Below are positions 53,988 through 63,895 of a DNA stretch of 64,000 nucleotides, piece after piece. Position 1 is the first letter of the stretch, and each line of letters begins with the position of its first letter. This DNA comes from Pseudopedobacter beijingensis (GTDB taxonomy: Bacteria > Bacteroidota > Bacteroidia > Sphingobacteriales > Sphingobacteriaceae), in NCBI RefSeq assembly GCF_042678145.1, contig NZ_JBHUDG010000044.1, forward strand, positions 4,480 to 68,479, in the 5' to 3' direction. Position numbers and translations under genes: made by a program. Below the pieces are notes generated by a model. It did no database searches, was not told the DNA's origin, and saw only the letters and a program-made list of their open reading frames with translations.

Positions 53988-56216
53988 TTAGTTTTTTGCT
54001 GCAATAGGTTCCAGATTAGAATCAAAACGTGACACATCTGTGATACCTTTTACTTGTTTTATACGATTAATAAGGTCGTCTAAATGTTTCGTGTCATTAA
54101 CATAAATCATAATTGAACCATTAAAAATGCCCTCGTCCGTATCAAAAGAAATAGAACGCATATTTACCTTGAAATCATTAGATATGATTTGGGTAAGATT
54201 ATTAATCAGTCCAACTTCATCTATTCCGGATATCTTTAATCCCGTTAAGAAAGCCACCTCTTTTTGGCTGTTCCATTTAGCCTTTACTATTCTATAGCCA
54301 AAGTTTGACATCAGCTTAGTGGCATTAGGGCAGTTGGTACGGTGAATTTTTATGCCGTCAGAAACAGTCACAAAACCAAACACGTCATCTCCCGGAATAG
54401 GGTTACAACAATTAGCAAGCTTATAGTCTATTTTCTGTAGATCTTCTCCAATTAATAATACGTCACTGGCATTGGTTTTAACCTCCTTAATAAGCGCCTG
54501 TATTTTCTCGGATTCTATTGTTTGCTGAGATTTTTGTTCTACATTCTTCTCAGAAGCAGCATATTCCTTTAAGTCTTTAACATCTATAAAACCTTTGGCT
54601 ACATTATAAAACAGATCCTGAGTAGTAGGAAGTTTAAAATAATAGCTTAGCTTCTGAATATTATCCGTGTTGTAATTTATTTTGAGCGATTTTAGTTTTC
54701 GTTCCAGTATCTCTTTTCCATCCTCGGCAACCTTCCTTTTTTCCTCTTTCAGTGAAGACTTAATTTTTCCCTTTGCTTTGGCCGTAACCACAAAACCTAA
54801 CCAATCTTCTTTAGGAGTTTGTTTCCCCGAAGTAATCACCTCCACCTGATCCCCGTTTTGAAGCTTATGAGAAAGCGGAACCAATTTATGGTTAACCTTT
54901 GCCCCAATACAATGTGCCCCCACATCTGTATGTATTTCAAAAGCAAAATCCAGCGCAGTGGCATCCGTAGGTAATTGTATAAGGTCGCCTTTTGGAGTAA
55001 AAATGAATATCTCGTCAGAGAATAAATTCATCTTAAAATCATCCAGAAAATCCAGCGCATTCGCTTCAGGATTGCTCAGTAACTCACGCACCTTATGCAC
55101 CCACTGGTCCAGACCACTGTCATTAGAAGACTCTTTATATTTCCAGTGCGCCGCAAATCCTTTCTCTGCAATTTCATTCATGCGCTGCGTACGTATCTGT
55201 ACTTCAACCCATTGTCCTTTAGGGCCCATTACCGTAGTGTGTAAAGACTCGTAACCATTCGCCTTCGGAGACGATACCCAGTCACGTAATCTGTCAGGAT
55301 TAGGACGATAAAGATCAGTAACAATAGAATAAGCCTTCCAACACTCCGATTTTTCGTTTTCAGGTCGGCTATCCAGTATAATTCTGATAGCAAATAAATC
55401 ATACACCTCCTCAAAAGGAATTGATTTTTTGCGCATCTTATTCCAGATAGAATGTATAGATTTCGGTCGCCCCACCACTTCAGCAACCAATCCCTGTTCT
55501 GCCAATATGCGTTTAATAGGTTCTATAAACTCTTTGATGAACCTTTCGCGTTCAGCCTTTTTCTCATTTAATTTTTGCGCTATAAATTTATAAGTATCCG
55601 GTTCCATGTATTTCATGGAAAGATCCTCCAGTTCAGATTTTATAGCATAAAGTCCTAGCCTGTGAGCCAGCGGAGCATAGAGGTAAACCGTTTCAGAAGA
55701 AATTTTTAATTGCTTATCACGAGGCATAAAGTTCATGGTCCTCATATTATGCAACCGGTCTGCCAGCTTAATTAATATAACCCTTACATCATCAGCAAGA
55801 GTTAATAGCATTTTTCTAAAATTCTCTGCCTGGATAGAGCTGTTGGCATCAAAAACGCCGGATATTTTGGTTAAGCCATCAATAATTTTGGCACATTTTT
55901 TACCAAACTCTCTCTCAATATCTTCCAGGGTAATATGTGTGTCCTCTACAACATCGTGTAATAAAGCACATACAATAGAGGTAGTACCCAAACCAATCTC
56001 CTCAGCAGCAATCTGCGCAACAGCAATGGGGTGGTATATATAAGGTTCACCAGATTTTCGGCGCATATCCTTATGGCTCTCCACGGCTAAATCAAAAGCC
56101 TGACGTATCATTTTCTTATCGCCTTTTTGAAGAGTTGGTTTGCAGGCCCTTAAAAGAGCTCTATACCTTTTTAATATCTCCGATTTTTCCGCTTCTAAAT
56201 CTATTACGTAATCCAT
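53988..56216 (-). CDS. spoT: Bifunctional (p)ppGpp synthetase/hydrolase (RelA/SpoT)
   Basis: This 742-residue protein has an HD hydrolase domain with intact HDVVEDT near residue 88, a synthetase domain (GRPKSIHSIWNKMRKKSIPFEEVYDLFAIRII; NGYESLHTTVMGPKGQWVEVQIR), TGS (IFIFTPKGDLIQLPTDATALDFAFEIH), a zinc-finger/RIS region (YKLANCCNPIPGDDVFGF), and a C-terminal ACT domain. It makes and breaks the stringent alarmone. Both catalytic sites look intact, as in most Bacteroidota. Confidence 0.95.
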   Translation of the reverse strand: MDYVIDLEAEKSEILKRYRALLRACKPTLQKGDKKMIRQAFDLAVESHKDMRRKSGEPYIYHPIAVAQIAAEEIGLGTTSIVCALLHDVVEDTHITLEDIEREFGKKCAKIIDGLTKISGVFDANSSIQAENFRKMLLTLADDVRVILIKLADRLHNMRTMNFMPRDKQLKISSETVYLYAPLAHRLGLYAIKSELEDLSMKYMEPDTYKFIAQKLNEKKAERERFIKEFIEPIKRILAEQGLVAEVVGRPKSIHSIWNKMRKKSIPFEEVYDLFAIRIILDSRPENEKSECWKAYSIVTDLYRPNPDRLRDWVSSPKANGYESLHTTVMGPKGQWVEVQIRTQRMNEIAEKGFAAHWKYKESSNDSGLDQWVHKVRELLSNPEANALDFLDDFKMNLFSDEIFIFTPKGDLIQLPTDATALDFAFEIHTDVGAHCIGAKVNHKLVPLSHKLQNGDQVEVITSGKQTPKEDWLGFVVTAKAKGKIKSSLKEEKRKVAEDGKEILERKLKSLKINYNTDNIQKLSYYFKLPTTQDLFYNVAKGFIDVKDLKEYAASEKNVEQKSQQTIESEKIQALIKEVKTNASDVLLIGEDLQKIDYKLANCCNPIPGDDVFGFVTVSDGIKIHRTNCPNATKLMSNFGYRIVKAKWNSQKEVAFLTGLKISGIDEVGLINNLTQIISNDFKVNMRSISFDTDEGIFNGSIMIYVNDTKHLDDLINRIKQVKGITDVSRFDSNLEPIAAKN

Positions 56217-56326
56217 ATTTATCCTCTGAAAAGCTAAGTAAATGATTTTACATTTAAGTAACGAATTTAGGGTTACTTATTATGAGGAAAGGTAATTAAT
56301 AAGTGATAAATTCGTATATTAAAAAT

Positions 56327-56935
56327 ATGAAAATTATAGGTTTTTTGCTCATCCAAATTTTCGGATTTCTGTCATTTTATACAAATGCACAGCCGCCTAC
56401 CTTTATATTGGGCAAAAATGATACCCTAAAAGTAGCTATAACCAATATAGATGGAGAGTGGATGCCATGGATAGCATTAAATCAGGTAAACGTTATAGAT
56501 AAAAGAACATTTAAAAGTCAAGAAGATTACAATTATTACCGCAGATTACGTTATAATGTCTTAAAAGTTTTACCTTACGCCAGGTATGCAGGAGACCGGT
56601 ACAGAAAATTGGAACGGGATTTGGCCATGCAGCCAGACAAGAGAAAACAAAAGGTATTGATTAAGGAATGTGAGAAAGAAATAAAGGATCTTTTTAATCG
56701 GGAGATTAAAGATCTGACTATTTCTCAGGGCGAAATACTGATTAAATTGATAGACAGAGAAACAGGTAATAGTAGTTACTCGTTGTTAAAAGATACAAAA
56801 GGTGGGGTTACAGCCTTTTTTATGCAATCATTGGCAAGAGTTTTTGGTCACGATTTAAAGACCAAGTATGATGTAGAAACGGATAGAGAGATTGAAAATA
56901 TCATTAGAACATCAGGGTACTACAATTACCAATAA
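56327..56935 (+). CDS. DUF4294 domain secreted protein
   Basis: This protein of about 202 residues has a signal peptide (FLLIQIFGFLSFYTNAQ) and a DUF4294-type domain (VIDKRTFKSQEDYNYYRRLRYNVLKVLPYARYAGDRYRKLERDL; ISQGEILIKLIDRETGNSSY). ATG at 56327 is chosen over GTG at 56303, as it gives the normal signal. The function of DUF4294 is unknown. It lies 11 bp before the glutathione peroxidase start. Confidence 0.85.
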   Translation: MKIIGFLLIQIFGFLSFYTNAQPPTFILGKNDTLKVAITNIDGEWMPWIALNQVNVIDKRTFKSQEDYNYYRRLRYNVLKVLPYARYAGDRYRKLERDLAMQPDKRKQKVLIKECEKEIKDLFNREIKDLTISQGEILIKLIDRETGNSSYSLLKDTKGGVTAFFMQSLARVFGHDLKTKYDVETDREIENIIRTSGYYNYQ

Positions 56936-56945
56936 CGATGAATTA

Positions 56946-57470
56946 ATGGAGAATACAATATACCAGTTTAGGGTAAGAACCGCCCTTGGACTAGAGTTAA
57001 CATTAGATGCTTTTAAAGATAAAGTATTGATGATTGTAAATACAGCATCTGAATGTGGTTTTACCCCGCAGCTAGAAGGATTAGCTAAACTAAAAGAGTT
57101 TTTTAAAAACGAACCCTTTGAAATACTGGCTTTCCCAAGTAACGATTTTGGAGGACAAGAACCTCTGGAAGATTTAGAAGTAGTGAAATTCTGCGAAACC
57201 AAATACAAAACTAACTTTCCCGTTTTTAGTAAAATAAAGGTCAGAGGACAAAATATACATCCCTTGTATAGTTTTTTGTCCAACAAAAAACAGAATGGTA
57301 AAGTAAGTACATCACCCAAATGGAATTTTCATAAATACCTGATTAACCAAAAAGGGCAGGTGGTAGATTTCTTTTATCCATTTACCAAACCCGATAGCTC
57401 AAAAGTGAGAAAGAGAATTAAGAAATTATTTTCCGCCGATTCTTTAAAGAACACACCCGAAAACAGATAG
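56946..57470 (+). CDS. Glutathione peroxidase-family thiol peroxidase
   Basis: This protein of about 174 residues has the GPx active site NTASECGFTPQLEGLAKL, with Cys in place of selenocysteine; the FPSNDFGGQEP and WNFHKYLI blocks complete the Q/W/N triad region. Such Cys enzymes are usually thioredoxin-dependent. ATG at 56946 is preferred over TTG at 56892. It sits 4 bp before bshB1, so peroxide and thiol metabolism are linked here. Confidence 0.9.
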   Translation: MENTIYQFRVRTALGLELTLDAFKDKVLMIVNTASECGFTPQLEGLAKLKEFFKNEPFEILAFPSNDFGGQEPLEDLEVVKFCETKYKTNFPVFSKIKVRGQNIHPLYSFLSNKKQNGKVSTSPKWNFHKYLINQKGQVVDFFYPFTKPDSSKVRKRIKKLFSADSLKNTPENR

Positions 57471-57474
57471 TCCC

Positions 57475-58197
57475 ATGAAATTAGATTTATTGTTTATAGC
57501 CGCCCATCCTGATGACGTTGAACTGGCAGCATCAGGCACTATTCTGAAGCATAAAGCCATGGGCAAAAAAGTTGGAATAATAGACTTGACAAGAGGAGAG
57601 CTGGGCACCCGTGGAACAGCAGAAATTAGAGATAAAGAAGCTGCGGAAGCCGCATCTATTTTAGGAATAGATGTCCGGGAAAATTTAGGACTTAAAGATG
57701 GATTCTTTAAAAACGACGAAGAACATCAGAAAAAAATAATTGAAATAATCAGGAAATACGCCCCTGAGATAATTATAACTAATGCTTATTATGATCGGCA
57801 CCCCGATCATGGCCGCGCCTGCGAGTTGGTAAACGATTCTTGTTTTTTAGCCGGCTTACCCAAAATAGTTACCACACTTAATGGTGTTGAGCAAAAAGCC
57901 CATAGACCAAGACTGTTATTACATTTTATACAGGACACCTATATAAAACCCGATATTGTGATCGATATTTCTGCTTTCCACGATCAGAAAATTAAAGCAA
58001 TACAGGCCTATAAAACTCAGTTTTATGTAGAAGGCGTAACACTGGATGATCCGCAAACATACATTTCAAATCCTCAATTTCTGGAAGTAATCATAGGTAG
58101 AGCCCGTGAGTTTGGAAAAGCGATACAGGTGCCATTTGCAGAAGGATTTTTATCTAAGAAAATATTGGGAGTAGGCAGCTTATTTGATTTAGAGTAG
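57475..58197 (+). CDS. bshB1: Bacillithiol biosynthesis deacetylase BshB1
   Basis: This 240-residue LmbE/PIG-L enzyme has the zinc site AAHPDDVE (H11, D14) and YYDRHPDHGRA, plus the DLTRGELGTRGT block that marks BshB1. It removes acetyl from GlcNAc-malate in bacillithiol synthesis, implying this organism uses bacillithiol. It follows the glutathione peroxidase gene by 4 bp. Confidence 0.94.
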   Translation: MKLDLLFIAAHPDDVELAASGTILKHKAMGKKVGIIDLTRGELGTRGTAEIRDKEAAEAASILGIDVRENLGLKDGFFKNDEEHQKKIIEIIRKYAPEIIITNAYYDRHPDHGRACELVNDSCFLAGLPKIVTTLNGVEQKAHRPRLLLHFIQDTYIKPDIVIDISAFHDQKIKAIQAYKTQFYVEGVTLDDPQTYISNPQFLEVIIGRAREFGKAIQVPFAEGFLSKKILGVGSLFDLE

Positions 58198-58241
58198 TAA
58201 ATTGTTTTATTTTCTTTATGTTTGGAATTTTACCAATCATT

Positions 58242-60098
58242 ATGAAAACGCATTTTATACTTAAATTATTTTCTTTTTTGTTTGCGTCAACATTGTTGCT
58301 CGCTTCCTGTAAAAAATCCAATAATGATATTTCTCAGGAAAAATTTAAGGTTAAACTTTCTGGGTTTGCAGAAAAAACACTTTTTGTTGTTGAGACAAAT
58401 GTGCGTGTTATGGAATTGGATGCTATGTTAAAAGCAACAGGTAGACAACACACTACAACAATTGGAGCAGATGGAAGGTATGATACCGAACTGGAACTGC
58501 AGTCTTCTTTGGTGAAGATTATAGCAACGGGAAACTATTATGATGAGTTAACCGGACAAAAATCAGAACGTCCAATCAGTTTAGAAGCTATTGTTCAAGT
58601 CGGAAATGGCGAACAAGAAGCAAATATAAATGTGTTTACCCATCTGGAACAAGAGAGGCTAATAAAGAAACTGCAGGAGCAGCAAAAAAGTATAGCAGCA
58701 GCTAAAAAAGAAGCAGCTGATGAGTTAATGGCATTGTTAAATGTGGTCAGAACAAATAGCAAACAAACACACGAAATGAAGTTTATGGATGGAGATAGAG
58801 AATCGGCCGCGATGCTGGCTATATCTACCATGTTGCTTAACCGTGATAGAAGCACAGTAAATGATTTTCTGGATGAAATGAAAAAAGATTTCTCTGATGG
58901 TGACCTTAAAGATGAATTAAAAGAAAGATTGTTTAAAGATGCAGATAAGATTGACTTAGAAAAGGTAAAGCAAAATCTCATTGAAGTCTATCAACAATAT
59001 GGACACCAATTTAATCCGGGAGATATAACCATTCCTAACCCTTTGATTAAAACCGAAGAAGACCCATTAATCATGGTGAAAGCTACCATGGAAGCTTTAA
59101 TGGAAGCTACAAAACAACTTTTTGTAGTGGATGCCTTATATACACGAAATATTGATGAAACAATAATCAAAAATAACTTTGATTATAGAGCATTATATGA
59201 GCATACTCATCAGTCAAATAGTATAGCTATAAACAACCTTTTTAAATTACATTATAATGTGGTTAATCGTAGCAGTTCAGTCATAGAGATGTTTGAGAAA
59301 AAAACTGCAACTGCTGTAGATAAATATCATGGTACTGTTTTGTTAAACAGGAGTATAGCCTATTTGAATATTATACAATATTGGGGCGATCCAATTATGG
59401 TGACAACTACAACAAGCCCTCAGGATTTACCAATAAGAACACCATGGCCAACAGCTTTAAATATGGTTATAGCTGATTTGAAAAAAGCAGAACAGTTACT
59501 TCCTGAAAATGGAGAAAACTATGTAGCCTCTAAATATGCAGCTAAAGCCGTTTTGGCAAGAGCCTATTTGTTGCAGCAAAATTATCCAGAGGCCAAATAT
59601 CATCTGGATCAAATTATTTCCAGTAAGAAGTTTAAGATTGACCCAGATTATGGAAATGTTTTCAACCCCTCCAGCGAAGAAACTATTTATGTGATACCTA
59701 AAGACTTGGATGTGACTGGAAATCCTAATGCTTTTTTCGAGATAAATATGAGAAAAGGAGAATTAATTCCCTTAATACGATATGCAGAAATACTATTGAT
59801 GGCAGCCGAATGCAATGCTGTTATGGAAGATGCTGTAGGTATTGAAGAATACTTAAATCCCGTATTTAAACGTCAGCATGGTGAGGACTTAGACTCTGGA
59901 TACGGTAAAGCCGGCGCAGAAGAAGTTATATTCGGTTTATGGATGTCAGATATGGTTAGAGAAGGCCTAAGTTTTGGTGTGTATAAAAGGTTAGAAATTG
60001 GAGAATACCTCTTTGAAAAGCCACATCTTAGACTACTGCCCATTCCCGAACACGAGAGGCAGCTTAATAAAAAGCTTACACAAAACCCAGAATATTAA
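58242..60098 (+). CDS. Orphan SusD/RagB-like lipoprotein with an unusual N-terminal half
   Basis: This protein of about 618 residues has a lipobox LLLASC near residue 23, then a beta domain (KVKLSGFAEKTLFVVETNVRVMEL) and a long helical region (about 125-290, Lys/Glu-rich). A SusD_RagB-type C-terminal half follows (YLNIIQYWGDPIMVTTTTSP; ASKYAAKAVLARAYLLQQNYPEAKYHLDQI; IPLIRYAEILLMAAEC). Normal SusD proteins have no such front half and sit next to SusC; no SusC is nearby. It may be an outer-surface glycan- or peptide-binding protein. ATG at 58242 gives the cleaner signal; 58218 is also open. Confidence 0.78.
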   Translation: MKTHFILKLFSFLFASTLLLASCKKSNNDISQEKFKVKLSGFAEKTLFVVETNVRVMELDAMLKATGRQHTTTIGADGRYDTELELQSSLVKIIATGNYYDELTGQKSERPISLEAIVQVGNGEQEANINVFTHLEQERLIKKLQEQQKSIAAAKKEAADELMALLNVVRTNSKQTHEMKFMDGDRESAAMLAISTMLLNRDRSTVNDFLDEMKKDFSDGDLKDELKERLFKDADKIDLEKVKQNLIEVYQQYGHQFNPGDITIPNPLIKTEEDPLIMVKATMEALMEATKQLFVVDALYTRNIDETIIKNNFDYRALYEHTHQSNSIAINNLFKLHYNVVNRSSSVIEMFEKKTATAVDKYHGTVLLNRSIAYLNIIQYWGDPIMVTTTTSPQDLPIRTPWPTALNMVIADLKKAEQLLPENGENYVASKYAAKAVLARAYLLQQNYPEAKYHLDQIISSKKFKIDPDYGNVFNPSSEETIYVIPKDLDVTGNPNAFFEINMRKGELIPLIRYAEILLMAAECNAVMEDAVGIEEYLNPVFKRQHGEDLDSGYGKAGAEEVIFGLWMSDMVREGLSFGVYKRLEIGEYLFEKPHLRLLPIPEHERQLNKKLTQNPEY

Positions 60099-60516
60099 TA
60101 ATAGCAGCTGTAGAAATTATATTGTAAAGCTCAGCTGTCTAATAAAAATTTTCCAGGGGCTGTATCAAAAGTAAAAGTGTTGTCATTTTGATGAGTACAG
60201 CGAAGAGAAATCTCTTCCTAAGTACTTCTGAAAGAGATCCCTCGACTGCGATCGGGATGACAAGGTGCTTTTTGATACAGCCCCTTTTTTGTATCCCTCA
60301 TCCTAAGAGTTATCGGTCATCCTCTTTTGAATACTTAGCTAAAGTACATGATGTCAATTCTCTGTTTTTTGATGGCTCTATTTTTGCCAATAGCTAACAA
60401 AAGTTTTATCTTGTTGTTTCCTGTAAGGACATTACATATTTATTACTTTATAACAGATAAAGTAAGCTGTTAATCGATGTGAAATTTTTAGTTTTTAAAC
60501 TTTTAGATCCGAAATT
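60099..60516. repeat. Composite inverted-repeat element
   Basis: GGGGCTGTATCAAAA (60156-60170) faces TTTTGATACAGCCCC (60270-60284). Inside is a REP-like unit with TGTCAT at 60181-60186 facing ATGACA at 60257-60262 and AGAGAAATCTCTT near 60204. The whole 129-bp unit could fold as one long hairpin and looks like a small non-autonomous element. A short plus-strand ORF over it is not credible. The rest of the gap up to the next gene shows nothing else. Confidence 0.75.
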
Positions 60517-61875
60517 ATGTCAAATATTTTTTCAAAAGCAAAAAACATATACAATCTATTCAAATCAGTAGATTTTAAACAATTAGAAGCCCTGTCCAAA
60601 AAAGTAGACTTGCAAGAGGTAATGACCCAGTTTGGAAAAATGGACGAGAAGCAGTTGGCCGGTTTAATGAAAATGGTAAGTGGAGGACGAAAAAAGAAAG
60701 AACTACCTCCAATTGATGGCGATTTTTACGACTTATCAGACAGGCTTTCCCCTGAAGACAGAGCCCTGCAATTGAAAGTACGTGAGTTTATGGAAACTGA
60801 AATAAAACCCATCGTTAATAAATATTGGAACCGGGCAGAATTTCCTTTCGAAATTATTCCAAAAGTAGCCGAACTCGATATCTGCGGAGTAACCTTTGAA
60901 GGTTATGGTTGTCCCAATAAATCCTTTTTAATGGAAGGTATCCTCGCCAGTGAAATGGGACGGATAGATGCCTCTATAGCCACTTTTTTCGGTGTACAAA
61001 GTGGATTGGCCATGGGGTCAATTTATGTTTGTGGATCCGAAGAACAAAAACAACAATGGTTACCACGAATGCAAAAACTGGAAATTATAGGTTCCTTTGG
61101 ATTAACCGAACCCGAAGTAGGTTCAGCAGCGGCAGGAGGATTAACCGTAACAGCAAAACGACAAGGAGATAAATGGATTTTAAACGGACAAAAGAAATGG
61201 ATTGGCAATGCAACCTTTGCAGATGTTAATATTATATGGGCCAGAGATGTAGATGATAATCAAGTTAAAGGTTTTATTGTAGAAAAAGGAAATCCAGGGT
61301 TTTCTGTAGAAAAGATAGAAAATAAAATGGCACTTCGTATTGTTCAAAATGGGTTAATAACATTAACCAATTGCGAAGTAACCGAAGAAAATAGACTTCA
61401 AAATTGTAACTCTTTCAAAGATGTAGCTAAAGTGTTGAAAATGACCAGGGCAGGAGTAGCTTGGATGGCTGTTGGCTGCGCCAGAGGGGCCTATGAAAGC
61501 GCTCTGAAATATACCAGAGAAAGAGTGCAGTTTGGCAAGCCCATAGCCTCTTTTCAATTGATCCAGAATCATCTGGTTGAAATGTTATCGAATATAACAG
61601 CAATGCAAACTTTAGTGTACAGGCTGTCCGAATTACAGGATCAGGGAAAATTAACCGATGAACATGCCTCTTTAGCAAAAGTATTTTGCACCATGCGTAC
61701 ACGTGATGTAGTAAGCAGGGCCAGAGAAGTGATGGGAGGAAATGGTATTTTATTAGAATATGATGTAGCACGTTTTGTTGCCGACGCAGAAGCCATATAC
61801 TCTTACGAAGGAACCAAAGAGATCAATTCTTTAATAGTAGGAAGGGCAATAACAGGCTTCAGTGCTTTTGTTTAA
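60517..61875 (+). CDS. Acyl-CoA dehydrogenase (glutaryl-CoA dehydrogenase-like)
   Basis: This 452-residue flavoenzyme has an extra N-terminal helical region (about 1-70) and a canonical ACAD core: EIIGSFGLTEPEVGSAAAGGL for FAD/substrate binding, KKWIGNATFADV, and the C-terminal DAEAIYSYEGTKEINSLIVGRAITG. It oxidises an acyl-CoA to the enoyl-CoA. The glutaryl-CoA type is the nearest class, but specificity is not certain. Single gene, followed by a strong terminator. Confidence 0.9.
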   Translation: MSNIFSKAKNIYNLFKSVDFKQLEALSKKVDLQEVMTQFGKMDEKQLAGLMKMVSGGRKKKELPPIDGDFYDLSDRLSPEDRALQLKVREFMETEIKPIVNKYWNRAEFPFEIIPKVAELDICGVTFEGYGCPNKSFLMEGILASEMGRIDASIATFFGVQSGLAMGSIYVCGSEEQKQQWLPRMQKLEIIGSFGLTEPEVGSAAAGGLTVTAKRQGDKWILNGQKKWIGNATFADVNIIWARDVDDNQVKGFIVEKGNPGFSVEKIENKMALRIVQNGLITLTNCEVTEENRLQNCNSFKDVAKVLKMTRAGVAWMAVGCARGAYESALKYTRERVQFGKPIASFQLIQNHLVEMLSNITAMQTLVYRLSELQDQGKLTDEHASLAKVFCTMRTRDVVSRAREVMGGNGILLEYDVARFVADAEAIYSYEGTKEINSLIVGRAITGFSAFV

Positions 61876-61970
61876 ATCTGCTAACAGAAAGAAAGCAGCA
61901 GGCAGACGTAAATCAGTCGGAAACTTTGTGTAAGGAGCCTGTTCCACAATAGCGCACCTCAGTAAACATA

Positions 61971-62006
61971 AAAATCGCGAGATTCAAGAATAATCTCGCG
62001 ATTTTT
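61971..62006 (+). terminator. Terminator of the acyl-CoA dehydrogenase gene
   Basis: AAAATCGCGAGATT and AATCTCGCGATTTT are 14-bp complementary arms around a 7-base loop, followed by a T tract. Confidence 0.88.
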
Positions 62007-62467
62007 GTGTTTTATTAAATTATTTGTTGTTGCAAAGAAGTCATTGTTCCATTACTTGTACTGTAAAGAAGTCGCCTGGAAAATATATCTGATCTGGCTA
62101 TACAGAATATTTGGAGAGGCGGTTTTAGACCTATAGCATGTTTTTTCCTTACTGCTTTTCTTGTTTTTTATGAACAGGATTTTTTATCATATGATTTGGG
62201 TCCTGACCTGTAATGTTACCTCAAATCACATCCTTCTCTTCTTACTCATTTATTAAGCAGACTACACCTCTATCAATACCTAATCTGCTTCTATATAAAT
62301 CTATTAATTATCTATAATCACTTCAAGTTGAGTCCATGTTTTTAGTTAATAACATGGACTCTCTATAGATTTGTATTAGAGATGTAATGTTTTGTATTAG
62401 AATGAATTAAGGTGAAATGTAAAATGTATTTGGTATATTGCTTATTACTAACCAAATCATATAAACG
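62007..62467. other. Long gene-free region with a second stem and promoter-like repeats
   Basis: GAGTCCATGTT and AACATGGACTC form a hairpin at 62330-62361 (possible terminator or attenuator). TTTGTATTAGA is directly repeated at 62370-62380 and 62391-62401, about 21 bp apart. No other gene is visible in 62007-62467. Confidence 0.5.
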
Positions 62468-63451
62468 ATGGCAGTAATAGATAGCAAAGGAAGACTCCAT
62501 GGGAAAATAGGTAATGTGGTTTACCGTACTATGGGTAATATAAAAATAGTACAGTCCAGGCCAGCCAGAGTGCGGCAAACCCTTTCTACAAAAGAAAGCG
62601 CACTGGAATTTGGGCTGGTAAGTAATTGCGGGCGTATTCTACGTAGTTTATATAGCTCCTTTTCCAGTTGCAGCGATGGCAGATTACTTAACCGTATGAA
62701 TGTAGCCTTGTTGAAAACTTTGAAAGATACCGAGAAGCCTCGGGGCGAACGTGATTTACATGACGGTAATGCTGAGCATCTAAAAGGGTTACAGTTCAAT
62801 ATAAACTCTCCGTTGACTGCGGTTTTATCTGTCCGACCACTATGTTCCCTAGTAGAAGGAGGTGTCAGAGTCCAGTTACCCTTTTTTAAAGTATCAACGC
62901 AGTTGCAATTACCCCGATATACCAAAAATGCGGTATTGCGACTGATGATTGTAGCCATTAACTTTAGGGAGGGTTATTATGAATACCTGGATTACAAAGA
63001 TATCTCTTTACAATATGGAATGGTTGTGCCAGAGCAAGAATGGTTCTCGGAAATTGCACTGCCAGCAGGAAGCATAGTTTTGGTGAGTGCTTCTTTGCAC
63101 TGTTTTGGGATGAAAGGTATTGATGGAGAACCGTTGAGTCTGAATGGGAAGGAATATAGTCCGGCGGAGATTATAGGGGCTTATAGGATGGCAGAAGAGG
63201 TTAGAAATGAGGATAAGCCGGGAGAAACAATCGATAATGAGACAGTACCAAAATATACAAGCTCTAACCGTCATCGCCTGATCAATTACCGGGGGAAAGA
63301 AATACTGCAAGAAATTGCCTTAAAGCGTAAGCGAGACAAAAAGTACCAGGAACGCCTTGTCCGAAATAAGATTAGTGAAACCGAAGAAAATAGTGTTATA
63401 AACGGGGTAAATTTACCTCTTATAGGAAAAGTGTTTTATAAAAAGGAATAG
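62468..63451 (+). CDS. Hypothetical protein with a GKIGNVVYR-type N terminus
   Basis: This 327-residue protein has no signal peptide or membrane helix. The N terminus (MAVIDSKGRLHGKIGNVVYRTMG and RPARVRQT) resembles the DUF6266 family of Bacteroidota, many of which are about 200 residues; the match is from memory and only to the first 30-50 residues. The C-terminal part is basic (ALKRKRDKKYQERLVRNK). Function unknown. It lies beside an IS element and a gene remnant. Confidence 0.7.
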   Translation: MAVIDSKGRLHGKIGNVVYRTMGNIKIVQSRPARVRQTLSTKESALEFGLVSNCGRILRSLYSSFSSCSDGRLLNRMNVALLKTLKDTEKPRGERDLHDGNAEHLKGLQFNINSPLTAVLSVRPLCSLVEGGVRVQLPFFKVSTQLQLPRYTKNAVLRLMIVAINFREGYYEYLDYKDISLQYGMVVPEQEWFSEIALPAGSIVLVSASLHCFGMKGIDGEPLSLNGKEYSPAEIIGAYRMAEEVRNEDKPGETIDNETVPKYTSSNRHRLINYRGKEILQEIALKRKRDKKYQERLVRNKISETEENSVINGVNLPLIGKVFYKKE

Positions 63452-63606
63452 AGGGCTAATGTCCACATTGATCTTCTATATTGTATAAGGTTTTTTTATA
63501 TAATGATAATTTCTGCTGTTATTTATTCTTTAAACGTGTTCTGACCACAAGCTTAAATTGGATGGAATGATTGATGATTTCTTTCCGTGGATAGTAGCAG
63601 TTCTTT
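63452..63606. other. Short AT-rich gap
   Basis: No gene, clear promoter or strong stem was seen between the hypothetical gene and the membrane-protein remnant. Confidence 0.4.
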
Positions 63607-63895
63607 TTATGCGTTTAGAATAAAAACAGCAATAGATATAGCTATCCCTAGTATGTTGATGGAATTACAGAAAACAATCTTTGAAATTAAAGTATGTTTT
63701 TTAATCACTAATGTATAAATTCCAAACATTAAAAAAACCGTAAATATTAATGTAGGCAAGAGCATGATTGAACAAAACTCGCAAGGTTGATTAGTCTTGA
63801 GTGAGGTGGAAAAAGCATATGTAGAAAATAGAGATAATAAACCTGCAAAAAAGATGTTTAAGAATCCTAAAGTACAACCTGTTTTAACTTTATTC
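63607..63895 (-). pseudogene. Membrane-protein remnant truncated by an IS element
   Basis: A minus-strand frame ending at TTA 63607-63609 reads about 96 residues with three hydrophobic helices (LGFLNIFFAGLLSLFSTYAF; MLLPTLIFTVFLMFGIYTLV; INILGIAISIAVFIL) and a CEFC pair. No ATG, GTG or TTG starts it before the helices; the frame runs straight into the IS end near 63896. It is the 3' part of a gene cut by the insertion. The full protein's family is not recognised. Confidence 0.6.

Noticed and set aside
55735..56043. Plus-strand ORF opposite spoT
   Set aside because: Antisense shadow; spoT is intact.
60188..60397. 69-residue plus-strand ORF
   Set aside because: It lies inside the nested inverted-repeat element and reads repeat DNA.
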